From an uncultured Agathobacter sp. (GTDB taxonomy: Bacteria > Bacillota > Clostridia > Lachnospirales > Lachnospiraceae): a stretch of DNA of 64,000 nt. A model generated the notes under the pieces. The model ran no database searches, was not told where the DNA came from, and was given only the letters and a program-made list of their open reading frames with translations. This document shows, piece by piece, positions 17,024 through 26,467 of this stretch. Made by a program: the position numbers and the translations under genes. Position 1 is the stretch's first letter. Each line of letters starts with the position of its first letter. Location: the NCBI GenBank assembly GCA_944381555.1, contig CALWLL010000056.1, positions 124,001 through 188,000 on the forward strand, written 5' to 3'.

Positions 17024-20000
17024 TTAAAGAAGCTGAAATATCCTCTTTGTAATATCATTATACTCCGCATACTGCTTCATCACACGATACAGCTCCTGTT
17101 CTTCCTGCAGGGTGTTGGAAATCAACATCTGATTCAGCAGATTATATCTGCTTACATCATCTTTGTTGTATACGTCATTGTTTACAATACGGCTGCTTTC
17201 CGTTACCTGAATCTCGTTGTCATATTCCTCGCTGATGTAATACTGAACCGTTTCACCGAAAAACATAACAAAAGATTTTACAAAAATGCCATCATAAACA
17301 TCCCACATATCCTCTTTGATGAAATTTTCTCCATCCTCATCTCTGCTGTAATGAAGCATTACATGGCTGCGAGGATTTGTGCGGTATTCTAAAAACACCT
17401 TATCATATAGATGATATTTTAATATAAGCTCCTGATTTAAACGTTTATAAAATGCAAAATGCATATTACGTCTTGTGTACTCAGCCAAGAGCTCGTCCGC
17501 AATTTTAAGCTGACGCTCTGTAAGACTTCCGGTTTCTGAATAAAATTTAAGCAATGCCAGCTTGCAGGCGTCATTTAATTCTAACTCATATATGTACCTC
17601 GCCTGAACCAGTTCATAAATATCTTCCTGCATTGTCTCACCATCTACAAAATAACGATGCGCACATTCGGTTAAGTATGCCAGAGTTACAAAATCCCTGC
17701 CGCCAGCTTCATAATAATACACAAATACCGGCATACAATCCTGTATTAAGTTTTCTGCATACATAGCCTGCACCAACAGCCGCTCGGATAAATCATACAA
17801 TTCAATATCATAGACTTCTGCGGCATGCCAAAGCTTTTGCATATCCTTCGTCGGCCCGCTATAATGCTGGCACAGATATGCTAATATCTTATCATTGTAT
17901 TTTCCTGTGCAAAATGCCGCTGCGGCCAGCCGAACTAGAAATTCATCTTCTTCATATTCCATTTCTGCAATCATATGGCTGGCCAGAGCCACTTTTGCCG
18001 CAGAACCAATCTGGTCAATGCCATATTCCATGACTTTTTCATATGCAAATTCAAAGAGATGATTATCCACGAGAAGTTCCATAGCAAAACGTCTGGCAGA
18101 ATTCTCAAGCTTACTGTAATCTGCTTTGGTTAAATACTCCTCTATCGTGTCATCATATGCATTTACCTGATAAAATCTTAAAATCTCTGGCAGCAGCTTT
18201 GACTTATATTCTGCACTGACTGCCTCAGAGAACATTAAAATCCGAAAATACTCCTTATCCTCCGGCGCAAAGGTCAGATAGCTTTGTTTTGTATCAAAAT
18301 AGGCAATCAGATATGGGAGCTGATGCGGCGCAAATTCCATGCATTTCTCCAGATATTTATGCGCATCCATAAGACTTTGAAGCTGATGTACAATACTTCC
18401 CGTGTAACGCTGTCCCTTTTCATCCTCGAATAAAATAACATATTCCTTAGAATAGAGTTGGAAATATGCCGTATTGTCTACAATTGGAACAATCTGCGGC
18501 TCCTTCATCTGCCTTTGACAGATAATGGCACGAACTACTTTTTTATCAAACACAACTACCTTGTGGGTAAAGATAATACGGGACAAAGAGCGGGCAATCT
18601 CAGTGTTAATTACCCCAAGATCCAACATATCATCATAAACAACCGCCAGATTATCATCCATGTGACCTGCTATAATCTGTTCCATTGCAAACTTGCCCAT
18701 AGTACGGCAATAGCTTTGGTACACCTGAGGATTCGTGGTTTTTGACGCAATAATATTGTTATACAATACCGCCATCTTTTTATAAGGCAGACCACTGTCA
18801 TACTGAAAATACATCTGAATAATCTTTGGTACGGGAACAATTTTTCTTTCATCCATAGACAAAAGATACGCCTCATAAAGGCTTGTAATCCGCAGTTCTA
18901 ACTCAATACCCGTCTTAAACCAATGATGGTACTTATTGTCATACTGCTGTCCCTTGATCAGATATCTGCAAATGACCCCTACATATTCCGGTTTTGGATT
19001 TACCTCATAAGCCGCACATAATAAATCGTATAATACCGGCTTAAACTCCTTTTTGTTTTCCATTATCTGGAATATCTGAATCGCAATGTCCTTGGTAATG
19101 GCACGATGCCGAACCGCCCAGCGGAGAACGCGGAGTTCAAAACTCTCCAGCTTTGTCAGCAGATATGGATCCTGCCAAATCAGATAATATGCCTCTAAAT
19201 AAAGATATGGAGAGGAGCAGCCCTTCATTACCCAGTATTCAATGGACTTTAGCTTTAGGGCATTGTTATTAAAGTACTTCTCCTGTAAAAAGGACAGTAC
19301 CCAGAACAGCAATACAGAATCCGGATTTTCACGGAAAATACCTTCAATCTCTTTTGTCAGCTTGTCCACACAGGCTGGCTCACGCTCTATTAAGGTCATG
19401 ATATATAAATAATAACCCCAGACCGGAGATTTCCTGTCGATCCATTCCCGCTTAAAATCGTCCAGAATCCACTCGGCTTCCTGACGCCGCCGATTGATAA
19501 TAAGACACTGCGCTTTCATCAATATATGCATTGGTTCTTCCGGTTCAAGCGCATGTAGATGATTTAGGATTTCAATCGTCTCATTCGCCCATACACCGGT
19601 CACAATGCGTTTCAAACGATATGCCTGATACAGCTCCATAATGCCTGCCAGACATTCCTTTTTCTGTAAAGCAGCCGGCACCTGATTATCTGTTTCAACA
19701 GCCGTTCTTCTTCCAATTTGTGCTGTAATCTCTATGGTCTGTATCTCATAGACACTAGATAACGTTATCCGGGCAAAATTTTTTCCTGCGTGGAGTTTGT
19801 GGGCATCAATATAAAACTCAAAAGCATATATGCTTCCAATAAAGTCCTCTGTTTTAATCTTTTTCTTTTCAATTCGAACAAAATCACCATCACAAACAGC
19901 ACTGATTTCTAAATATCCCCAGTTATCCTTTTTAATCTCTATGCTTTCTTTTACATTTTCCGTTACTTCGCAGAGTTCAAACTGGTTCTTATCTATGGAG

Positions 20001-20578
20001 AACGACACCTTCTCCTTCTTACGGATTCCAATCAAAAATTCTTCCATGTTCTGATTGGAGGGCTTGGCACTTACAATGCCGCGATAAATCATCCTCTCCT
20101 TAATCTCATTTTCTTTGATTACATTGGAAAAATCCTTATGATAAAACAACTGGAACGCTTCGCTCCAGTTGGCTTTGGCAAGCTGGGAAAAATCATAAAG
20201 ATTCCTGACGGTTCCTATCGAGGTATCGGCATATTTTTTAGAAACAAACGCACAAAAAGAAAGACTGATTTCGTTTTGTTCACAGATAATGACAAAATCC
20301 CCCTTCTCATTCAGCCCCTCTTTTAGACCAAAACTATGAAATTGATACCGAATCCGAACCGTTTCCCCTTCAAACTGAGGCGTCAGACATTCCATTCTTG
20401 GGTTGGTGGAATAAACAAGCCCGCGAAGCTTGCTATGATTCAAGCTGCTGATTGTAAAACTCCCCTCATATTCTTCCCCTTCCATTACCGTAAATGCAAT
20501 TTCCTTCTCAGAAATCTGAAGCTCTGGTTTCGCGTATTCGAATTTGCCTCTGGCCAGTTGCTTAATTCGCTTACGCAC
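17024..20578 (-). CDS. Very large alpha-solenoid protein, DUF5717 type
   Basis: 1184 residues, first gene of the four-gene operon, with a GTG start preceded by GTGAGGG. There is no signal peptide or membrane helix, so it is cytoplasmic. Residues 1-320 look like two beta-sandwich domains (for example EIAFTVMEGEEYEGSFTISS). Residues 330-1010 are a run of helical pairs with TPR-like spacing. The last ~170 residues become beta-rich (KYHLYDKVFLEYRTNPRSHV). It matches my memory of DUF5717, which has no known function. The size and repeats suggest a scaffold for the Hsp70-like partner. Confidence 0.75.
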   Translation of the reverse strand: MRKRIKQLARGKFEYAKPELQISEKEIAFTVMEGEEYEGSFTISSLNHSKLRGLVYSTNPRMECLTPQFEGETVRIRYQFHSFGLKEGLNEKGDFVIICEQNEISLSFCAFVSKKYADTSIGTVRNLYDFSQLAKANWSEAFQLFYHKDFSNVIKENEIKERMIYRGIVSAKPSNQNMEEFLIGIRKKEKVSFSIDKNQFELCEVTENVKESIEIKKDNWGYLEISAVCDGDFVRIEKKKIKTEDFIGSIYAFEFYIDAHKLHAGKNFARITLSSVYEIQTIEITAQIGRRTAVETDNQVPAALQKKECLAGIMELYQAYRLKRIVTGVWANETIEILNHLHALEPEEPMHILMKAQCLIINRRRQEAEWILDDFKREWIDRKSPVWGYYLYIMTLIEREPACVDKLTKEIEGIFRENPDSVLLFWVLSFLQEKYFNNNALKLKSIEYWVMKGCSSPYLYLEAYYLIWQDPYLLTKLESFELRVLRWAVRHRAITKDIAIQIFQIMENKKEFKPVLYDLLCAAYEVNPKPEYVGVICRYLIKGQQYDNKYHHWFKTGIELELRITSLYEAYLLSMDERKIVPVPKIIQMYFQYDSGLPYKKMAVLYNNIIASKTTNPQVYQSYCRTMGKFAMEQIIAGHMDDNLAVVYDDMLDLGVINTEIARSLSRIIFTHKVVVFDKKVVRAIICQRQMKEPQIVPIVDNTAYFQLYSKEYVILFEDEKGQRYTGSIVHQLQSLMDAHKYLEKCMEFAPHQLPYLIAYFDTKQSYLTFAPEDKEYFRILMFSEAVSAEYKSKLLPEILRFYQVNAYDDTIEEYLTKADYSKLENSARRFAMELLVDNHLFEFAYEKVMEYGIDQIGSAAKVALASHMIAEMEYEEDEFLVRLAAAAFCTGKYNDKILAYLCQHYSGPTKDMQKLWHAAEVYDIELYDLSERLLVQAMYAENLIQDCMPVFVYYYEAGGRDFVTLAYLTECAHRYFVDGETMQEDIYELVQARYIYELELNDACKLALLKFYSETGSLTERQLKIADELLAEYTRRNMHFAFYKRLNQELILKYHLYDKVFLEYRTNPRSHVMLHYSRDEDGENFIKEDMWDVYDGIFVKSFVMFFGETVQYYISEEYDNEIQVTESSRIVNNDVYNKDDVSRYNLLNQMLISNTLQEEQELYRVMKQYAEYNDITKRIFQLL

Positions 20579-20630
20579 TTATTTTCCCTCACTTTTTTGT
20601 CTTATCGAACATACTTACATAATTATAAAA

Positions 20631-20659
20631 ATTATAACTTATTTTCCGCACTGTTGCAA
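20631..20659 (-). promoter_or_regulatory. Sigma-A promoter of the DUF5717-DUF5716 operon
   Basis: Minus strand TTGCAA (20654-20659), 17 bases, perfect TATAAT (20631-20636), about 52 bases before the GTG start. A vegetative promoter indicates the operon is not purely sporulation-controlled. Confidence 0.7.
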
Positions 20660-20681
20660 GAGCTGGTGACAATTGCTTTCT

Positions 20682-20695
20682 CTTTCCCATGATAT
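20682..20695 (-). repeat. Half-site of the ATATCATAGGAAAG palindromic repeat
   Basis: On the minus strand ATATCATGGGAAAG directly follows the T-run of the nfnB terminator. It differs by one base from the arm of the repeats at 31258, 49246 and 51470. The second arm is absent. Confidence 0.5.
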
Positions 20696-20764
20696 AAAAA
20701 ACGGGTCCTTGCATATTGCATACGCACATTCCAAAGGACGTATATACCCAATATGCAAGAACCC
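20696..20764 (-). terminator. Terminator of the nfnAB operon
   Basis: GGGTCCTTGCATATTG (20703-20718) pairs with CAATATGCAAGAACCC (20749-20764); the 30-base top can fold further. On the minus strand it ends in CCCGTTTTTT. Confidence 0.85.
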
Positions 20765-20788
20765 ATCTCATAGCATAACCATCAAACT

Positions 20789-22174
20789 TTATTTATTAGA
20801 AAGAAATTCATGAATTCCGGCAGCAGCCGCTTTTCCCGCACCCATTGCCAGAATTACCGTAGCTGCACCCGTTACCGCGTCACCTCCGGCATAAACACCT
20901 TCTTTGGAGGTGGCACCCGTTGCTTCTTCCGCAACGATACACTTCCACTTATTCGTGTCTAAGCCTTTTGTAGTAGAAGAAATCAGTGGGTTTGGTGATG
21001 TTCCAAGTGACATGATTACCGTATCACATTCGATTTCATACTCTGAACCCGGAATCTCTACCGGACGACGGCGGCCTGATTCATCCGGTTCGCCAAGCTC
21101 CATCTTGATAATACGGATACCTTTTACCCATCCCTTATCATCCACAAGAATCTCTGTTGGATTTTGAAGAAGGTCAAAGATAACGCCTTCTTCTTTTGCA
21201 TGATGTACTTCTTCCACTCGTGCCGGAAGTTCTTCTTCACTACGACGGTATACGATATGTGTTTCCGCACCAAGACGAAGCGCCGTACGCGCGGCATCCA
21301 TAGCTACGTTGCCGCCGCCGACTACTACTACTTTGCTTCCTCGGCTGATCGGTGTCTCATAGCCTTCTTTGAATGCTTTCATAAGATTGTTTCTTGTCAG
21401 GTATTCATTTGCAGAGAATACACCGTTAGCCTGTTCTCCCGGGATTCCCATAAATTTCGGAAGACCTGCGCCGGAGCCGATAAATACAGCTTCATAGCCC
21501 TCTTCTTCCATTAATTCATCTATCGTTATTGATTTGCCAATGACTACGTTTGTTTCAATCTTAACACCAAGCGCTTCTACATTTGCAACCTCTTCTGCAA
21601 CTACCTCATCTTTTGGAAGACGAAATTCCGGAATGCCATATACAAGTACTCCGCCCGGAGCATGCAATGCTTCATAAATGGTTACGTCATATCCAAGTTT
21701 TGCAAGATCTCCCGCACAGGTAAGACCTGCCGGACCTGAGCCGATAACGGCTACCTTATGTCCGTTCATGGATTCTGCTTTTTTCGGCTTAATTTTGTTT
21801 TGTCTTGCCCAGTCAGCCACAAAACGTTCCAGTTTCCCAATCGCAACCGGTTCCCCTTTAAATCCTCTGATACACTTTCCTTCACACTGGCTTTCCTGTG
21901 GACAGACACGTCCGCATACTGCCGGGAGTGCGGAAGATTCCGAGATAATCTGGTATGCCTCTTCAAAATTACGGTTTTTTACCTGTTCAATAAACGCAGG
22001 AATGTTGATAGAAACAGGGCATCCTTTTATACACATGGCGTTTTTACAATTAAGACAACGGGAAGCCTCTGCTACCGCTTCTTCTTCGTTATATCCATAA
22101 CATACTTCTTCAAAATTCTTAGCACGAACCGCAGGCTCCTGCTCACGTACCGGTACTCTCTTTAAAACGTCCAT
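20789..22174 (-). CDS. nfnB: NADH-dependent ferredoxin:NADP+ oxidoreductase, subunit B (NfnB-like; GltD-related)
   Basis: 461 residues. The N-terminal iron-sulfur segment has CLNCKNAMCIKGCP (residues about 41-54) and VCGRVCPQESQCEGKC, ligands for two [4Fe-4S] clusters. Two nucleotide folds follow: VIGSGPAGLTCAGDLAKLGY for FAD and VVVGGGNVAMDAARTALRLG for NADPH. Alone it resembles the small subunit of glutamate synthase, but it is paired with the NfnA-type gene (stop and start overlap as TAATG). That pairing is typical of the electron-bifurcating transhydrogenase NfnAB, which balances NADH, NADPH and ferredoxin in fermenting clostridia. No glutamate synthase large subunit is nearby. Confidence 0.88.
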   Translation of the reverse strand: MDVLKRVPVREQEPAVRAKNFEEVCYGYNEEEAVAEASRCLNCKNAMCIKGCPVSINIPAFIEQVKNRNFEEAYQIISESSALPAVCGRVCPQESQCEGKCIRGFKGEPVAIGKLERFVADWARQNKIKPKKAESMNGHKVAVIGSGPAGLTCAGDLAKLGYDVTIYEALHAPGGVLVYGIPEFRLPKDEVVAEEVANVEALGVKIETNVVIGKSITIDELMEEEGYEAVFIGSGAGLPKFMGIPGEQANGVFSANEYLTRNNLMKAFKEGYETPISRGSKVVVVGGGNVAMDAARTALRLGAETHIVYRRSEEELPARVEEVHHAKEEGVIFDLLQNPTEILVDDKGWVKGIRIIKMELGEPDESGRRRPVEIPGSEYEIECDTVIMSLGTSPNPLISSTTKGLDTNKWKCIVAEEATGATSKEGVYAGGDAVTGAATVILAMGAGKAAAAGIHEFLSNK

Positions 22175-23064
22175 TATTCGTCACCTCCGCAATGTCCGCA
22201 TCCGCCATGATGGGTATCTCCTTCTTCGTATGCCAGTTTTGCACGGCCCTCCGCAGTCTTGTACTGATTCTGTCTGGCAATCGCCTGATCGAAATCAACA
22301 AGATGTCCGTCAAATTCCGGTCCGTCTACGCAGGCAAATTTTACTTTGCCTCCAACCATAAGACGGCACGCACCACACATACCGGTTCCATCCACCATAA
22401 TCGGATTCATGGAAACAATGGTCGGAATGTTAAGTTTCTTCGTTAGCAGGCAGACAAATTTCATCATGATCATTGGTCCGATTGCAACACAATGGTCATA
22501 ATGAACGCCTTCCTCGTAGAGCGCTTCTAACTGCATACAGCCATTTCCGTGAAAACCATATGTTCCGTCATCTGTAGTAACATATACATTCTTAGCAACG
22601 GCTTTCATTTCATCCATATAGAATAAGAGGTCCTTGTTACGGGAACCCATGATAACATCTGCTTCAACACCATGTTCATGGAGCCATTTTACCTGTGGGT
22701 ATACAGGAGCAATTCCAAGCCCCCCTGCAATAAATACGATTTTTTTCTTTTTGGTTTCTTCGAGATTCTCTTCTTCGCAGAGTTCAGATGCACATCCCAA
22801 AGGTCCGACGAAATCCATAAGTTCGTCACCCTCGTTTAAGTCCATCATACGAAGCGTTCCGGCGCCTATTGTCTGCACAACAATCGTAACCGTTCCTGCC
22901 TCTCTATCATAATCACAGATGGTAAGCGGGATGCGCTCCCCTGTCTCATCTGTTTTTGCAATAATAAACTGTCCCGGCAAACATTTCTTAGCAACTAACG
23001 GCGCTTTGATATCCATAAGAATAATCTGGTCTGCCAGTTTTTCTTTACGAACGATTGGATACAT
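22174..23064 (-). CDS. nfnA: NfnA-like subunit: sulfide/dihydroorotate dehydrogenase-type FAD/NAD-binding protein
   Basis: 296 residues. The ferredoxin-reductase-type FAD domain has RIPLTICDYD, the NAD domain has FIAGGLGIAPVYPQ, and the [2Fe-2S] cluster motif is DGTGMCGACRLMVGGKVKFACVDG (three Cys of CGAC and a distal Cys). The C-terminus ends in a Gly/His/Cys-rich GDTHHGGCGHCGGDE tail, a possible extra metal site. In NfnAB this subunit takes electrons from NADH or passes them to ferredoxin. It is the first gene of the operon, with an AGGAGG ribosome site and an upstream TTGCTA-17-TAAAAT promoter-like site. Confidence 0.87.
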   Translation of the reverse strand: MYPIVRKEKLADQIILMDIKAPLVAKKCLPGQFIIAKTDETGERIPLTICDYDREAGTVTIVVQTIGAGTLRMMDLNEGDELMDFVGPLGCASELCEEENLEETKKKKIVFIAGGLGIAPVYPQVKWLHEHGVEADVIMGSRNKDLLFYMDEMKAVAKNVYVTTDDGTYGFHGNGCMQLEALYEEGVHYDHCVAIGPMIMMKFVCLLTKKLNIPTIVSMNPIMVDGTGMCGACRLMVGGKVKFACVDGPEFDGHLVDFDQAIARQNQYKTAEGRAKLAYEEGDTHHGGCGHCGGDE

Positions 23065-23140
23065 TATATTTTCCTCCTATTTTATTAAAAACAATATAAT
23101 AATTTTAGTGGATTGTTAAGAAAATAGCAATAAAAAAATC

Positions 23141-23971
23141 TTATGATAATAAAATCCTGTCATTATCCAATTGCTTCTTTGCATTCCGGCGAAATCTTAC
23201 CAGCAACTCTTCCACAGTAAGTCCTTTGCGCTCTTCTCCTTTGGTATCCAGCACAATATTGCCGCCATCCATCATCAGGGTACGGTTTCCAAGCTCTAAT
23301 GCCTGTTTCATATTATGTGTAATCATAAGACAGGTAATGCCTCTTTCTTCCACAATATCCCTGGTAAGCTGCAATACCTTTTCTGCCGTAGCAGGATCTA
23401 ATGCCGCTGTATGCTCATCAAGAAGCAAAATCTTAGGGGTTACAAAGGTTGCCATAAGGAGGGTCAGAGACTGCCTCTGCCCTCCTGACAATAACCCTAC
23501 AGGCTGTTTCATCCTGTCTTCAAGACCCATGCCAAGAAGCGACAGCTGTTCGCGGAACTTTGCCTTATCTTTTGCATTGATGCGGCTAAAGTACGCGTTT
23601 TTCGACTTGGAGGAACGAAGGTAAGCCAAAGCCATATTTTCTTCGATAGTCATATGTGGCGCTGTGCCTCTTAGCGGATCCTGGAACAAATGGCCGATTA
23701 CTCGGCTTCTGATATGCTCTTTTTGATATGTTATGTCCTCCCCGTCTAACATAATCAAACCTCTATCTACGAAAAAGGAACCTGTAATAGCGTTAAAAAG
23801 TGTTGATTTCCCTGCGCCATTACTTCCAATAATTGTAGCAAAATCACCTTTTTTCAGGTCTAAATTTACTTGGTTTAAGGCACGCTTTTCATTTACTGTG
23901 CCTAAGTTGAAGGTCTTGGCAATGTTGCGAAGAACCAGCATATTATCACTGCTTACTGCTGCTTTGCTCAT
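23141..23971 (-). CDS. ABC transporter ATP-binding protein of TrpX-type importer
   Basis: 276 residues. Walker A IGSNGAGKST, signature LLSGGQRQSLTLLMATFVTP, Walker B KILLLDEHTAALDP and the switch His in MITHNMKQAL are all present. It resembles ATPases encoded with ABC_sub_bind (TrpX) binding proteins. Its start overlaps the permease stop by four bases. It powers the importer encoded by the two preceding genes, all under a tryptophan T-box. Confidence 0.9.
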   Translation of the reverse strand: MSKAAVSSDNMLVLRNIAKTFNLGTVNEKRALNQVNLDLKKGDFATIIGSNGAGKSTLFNAITGSFFVDRGLIMLDGEDITYQKEHIRSRVIGHLFQDPLRGTAPHMTIEENMALAYLRSSKSKNAYFSRINAKDKAKFREQLSLLGMGLEDRMKQPVGLLSGGQRQSLTLLMATFVTPKILLLDEHTAALDPATAEKVLQLTRDIVEERGITCLMITHNMKQALELGNRTLMMDGGNIVLDTKGEERKGLTVEELLVRFRRNAKKQLDNDRILLS

Positions 23972-24930
23972 TCCTTTGTACCTCCATCTCCCTCTTTTAG
24001 TATCTGCCGTATATATTCTTCATTTTCCAGCTTGGCCGCATGTTTGCTTGCGGCAAATTCCATCTGCTTTTTCATATAAGGGAAAGCTATGGCAACAGCA
24101 ACGATAATCGCTGAAACCAGCTTAAGACTCTCCGCCGGAACATCCAGACGAAGGGCAATTGCAACGATAAAGCGGTAAAGACAGCTTCCCACGATAACAC
24201 CAAGGATACGCATTTTAATTCCGCCTCTGCCCATAAGCGTTTCGCCAATGATAAGACTTGCCAGAGCAATCGTTACCATACCCGTTCCTAAATTGATGTC
24301 ACAGGAGCGGTTGTACTGCGCCAACAGGCCTCCGGAAAGTCCGGTCAGAGCGTTTGACACGCACAGCCCAATGGTAATCATCAGTTTTGTGTTGATACTG
24401 GAAGCTCTCACCATATCCGGATTATCGCCTGTCGCGCGGATGGAAAGCCCCAGTCTTGTATTTAAAAACAGGGCGACTACAACAGCAACCGCAATTACAA
24501 TTACCGCAACAATAATGAGTTTATACCATGTTCCGCCTATCACTTCTTTGCCCCATGTAAAAATGGAATCACATCCAAACAGGTTCACATTAGAAGCAAA
24601 TCCCATAACCGCAATATTTACGGTATAAAGTCCTGTATTTACAATGATACCTGCCAGAATGGGTGCAATCCCCATTCTCGTCTGAAGAAATGCAGTAACA
24701 AATCCAGAACACGCACCGGATACCATAGCTGCAAAAAGTCCAAGAACCGGATGCCCCGCAATGGTAAACATGGCACATACCGCACACCCTAAGGTAAAAC
24801 AGCCATCCGTCGATAAATCCGCAATATCCAGTATGGAGTAAGATATAAACAGGGCAAGCGCAATAAGGGAATATATAAACCCAAGTTCCAATGCGCTCTG
24901 TATAATTGATAAGCTAATGATAGAACCCAT
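23968..24930 (-). CDS. ABC transporter permease of TrpX-type importer
   Basis: 320 residues, about eight to nine hydrophobic helices, related to branched-chain amino acid/sugar-type permeases (LivH-like). Characteristic parts are FISYSILDIADLSTDGCFTL near 30 and SNALTGLSGGLLAQYN near 200. It forms the membrane channel and lies 23 bases after the binding-protein gene. The C-terminal ~30 residues are charged and cytoplasmic. Confidence 0.9.
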   Translation of the reverse strand: MGSIISLSIIQSALELGFIYSLIALALFISYSILDIADLSTDGCFTLGCAVCAMFTIAGHPVLGLFAAMVSGACSGFVTAFLQTRMGIAPILAGIIVNTGLYTVNIAVMGFASNVNLFGCDSIFTWGKEVIGGTWYKLIIVAVIVIAVAVVVALFLNTRLGLSIRATGDNPDMVRASSINTKLMITIGLCVSNALTGLSGGLLAQYNRSCDINLGTGMVTIALASLIIGETLMGRGGIKMRILGVIVGSCLYRFIVAIALRLDVPAESLKLVSAIIVAVAIAFPYMKKQMEFAASKHAAKLENEEYIRQILKEGDGGTKE

Positions 24931-24953
24931 AATGTTTCTCCTTTAACCGGTCC

Positions 24954-25973
24954 TTAGAATTCCTTTTTAGTCACGGTTTCTTTCAGTTCTGTACAGTGTT
25001 CTTTAAAAATAGTATAGTCAATTCCCAATGCCTCTGCCGTCTGTGTATTGACGGTGATAATGCCGCCATCTAAAGTCTTAACAGGCGTTGTTGCAGGATT
25101 AGCACCATTTACAAGGATATCGTATGCCATGTCGGCAGTGATTGTTCCGAGGTCAACATAATTCACACCATATCCTAAAAATGCTCCGTTTAATGCAAAG
25201 GAATCTGCACCTGTATAGTGTGGAATCTTTGCCTCTGTAAATATTTCAAAAATAGCCATTTCTGCCTGCATTACCGTATTGTCCTGCGGTGTAAAGATAG
25301 CTTCTACGCCATCTGCGGCAATGACAGATGCGGCTGTCTGGATTTCATTTACATTTGTACCGGTTTTCTCAACTACCGCAATGCCTTTCTCCTCACAGAA
25401 GGCTTTTGCGTCTTCAATCGCTCCAAGGGAAGATGCTTCACTCTTGTTATAAAGTAAACCGATTTTCTTAATATCCGGATTCTGTAAAAGAATCAGATTC
25501 ATAATAGCGTCTGTGTCAATGGCGTCCGACACTCCGGTTATATTTGCCCCCGGCGCTTCAAGACTTTCTACCAGACCTGCATCCACCGGATCGGTAACTG
25601 CTGAGAAAACAACTTTCATATCGGTGTCTTCTACTGCTGACTGCATAAGTACTGCCGCAGGTGTTGCAATCGGAATTACTACATCCGCTTCATCTGCTAC
25701 CACTTCCTCCGCAATCTGGGTTAATATCGTGCTGTCCGCCTGACCATTATATAATTCAATGTCAAATGTCACTCCGGCTTCTTTTCCTTTTGCCTCTAAC
25801 TGCGCCACAATCGCATCCTCTATCTGATTTAAAGATGCGTCATCTACATATTTTACAATCGCTACTTTGTAATCTCCGTCACCTGAACCTGTGCTTTCTC
25901 CACATCCTGTTAAGGCAAGTGCCACAGCAAGGGTTAATGTTGCTGCAAATAATGATTTGATTCTGCTTTTCAT
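24954..25973 (-). CDS. TrpX-type substrate-binding lipoprotein (ABC_sub_bind)
   Basis: 339 residues from the ATG at 25973, which has a perfect AAGGAGG seven bases upstream. An open frame extends 47 codons further, but that part lies in the T-box region and lacks coding character. The signal peptide and lipobox are clear: SLFAATLTLAVALALTGCGE, with lipid-modified Cys at about residue 23. The mature part shows the DUF534/ABC_sub_bind pattern (YKVAIVKYVDDASLNQIEDA, VIPIATPAAVLM, GLLYNKSEASS). The tryptophan-specific T-box suggests tryptophan or a precursor as ligand. Confidence 0.9.
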   Translation of the reverse strand: MKSRIKSLFAATLTLAVALALTGCGESTGSGDGDYKVAIVKYVDDASLNQIEDAIVAQLEAKGKEAGVTFDIELYNGQADSTILTQIAEEVVADEADVVIPIATPAAVLMQSAVEDTDMKVVFSAVTDPVDAGLVESLEAPGANITGVSDAIDTDAIMNLILLQNPDIKKIGLLYNKSEASSLGAIEDAKAFCEEKGIAVVEKTGTNVNEIQTAASVIAADGVEAIFTPQDNTVMQAEMAIFEIFTEAKIPHYTGADSFALNGAFLGYGVNYVDLGTITADMAYDILVNGANPATTPVKTLDGGIITVNTQTAEALGIDYTIFKEHCTELKETVTKKEF

Positions 25974-26095
25974 GAAAATGTCCTCCTTGTGCTTTAATAA
26001 TTTTGTTAAGCAAAGAGATCCCGGCTGCAATGCAACCTCATTGACTCCGGAGTAAGTGGCAAATGATTTCGTCACAGGCTCCTGCGGGTCCCTGT

Positions 26096-26335
26096 AAAAA
26101 AACAACCGCCTCAAACCTAGAATACTCTAAATCTGAGACGGTAATAAACTAGTTACCGCGATACCACTCATCTTGACAAAAATGCCCACTCATTCATGTA
26201 CTATCATACATGCCGAATTGATAACGGGTTCGGTTCCCGGTGCTCCCTACTGTTGTTCAAAAGCACCCTCAAAAGTCCATTCGGCAAAAACATCCATACT
26301 GCATTCCCACCCTCAGCAGCTCTCTGTAATTTCAC
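26096..26335 (-). promoter_or_regulatory. T-box leader, tryptophan specific, of the ABC importer operon
   Basis: Read on the minus strand from about 26335: a Stem I start ACAGAGAGCTG with the GGGTGGGAA element, then GAATGGACTTTTGAG whose UGG (26277-26279) sits at the specifier position, and the T-box core GATGAGTGGTATCGCGGTAA (about 26155-26174). Next come the antiterminator/terminator choice and a terminator stem (ACCGTCTCA with GAGGCGGT) ending in seven T (26096-26102). UGG predicts uncharged tRNA-Trp as the signal, which fits a TrpX-type importer. Confidence 0.85.
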
Positions 26336-26467
26336 GTTAATGCTTACTACTCTTTCTCAACGGTTTTTCATGTTGGTAACACTTTACTATAATAAAGCCT
26401 GTCTTGTCAATATCATTTGATATGAAGGTTTGGAATGTCAGATATAAACTGGATTTATAATGCTTTA

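Noticed and set aside
17024..17392. Open frame of 154 codons (16928-17392) opposite the DUF5717/DUF5716 junction
   Set aside because: Overlaps two well-supported genes on the other strand and looks like random hydrophobic sequence.
20589..20771. 60-codon frame between nfnB and the DUF5717 gene
   Set aside because: It covers the nfnB terminator and the operon promoter; not a gene.
20789..22174. Annotating this gene as glutamate synthase small subunit
   Set aside because: No large subunit nearby and direct coupling to an NfnA-type gene; NfnB is the better call.
26221..26250. GGGTTCGGTTCCCGG looked like a tRNA T-arm
   Set aside because: No acceptor or anticodon arms fit around it; it is part of T-box Stem I.
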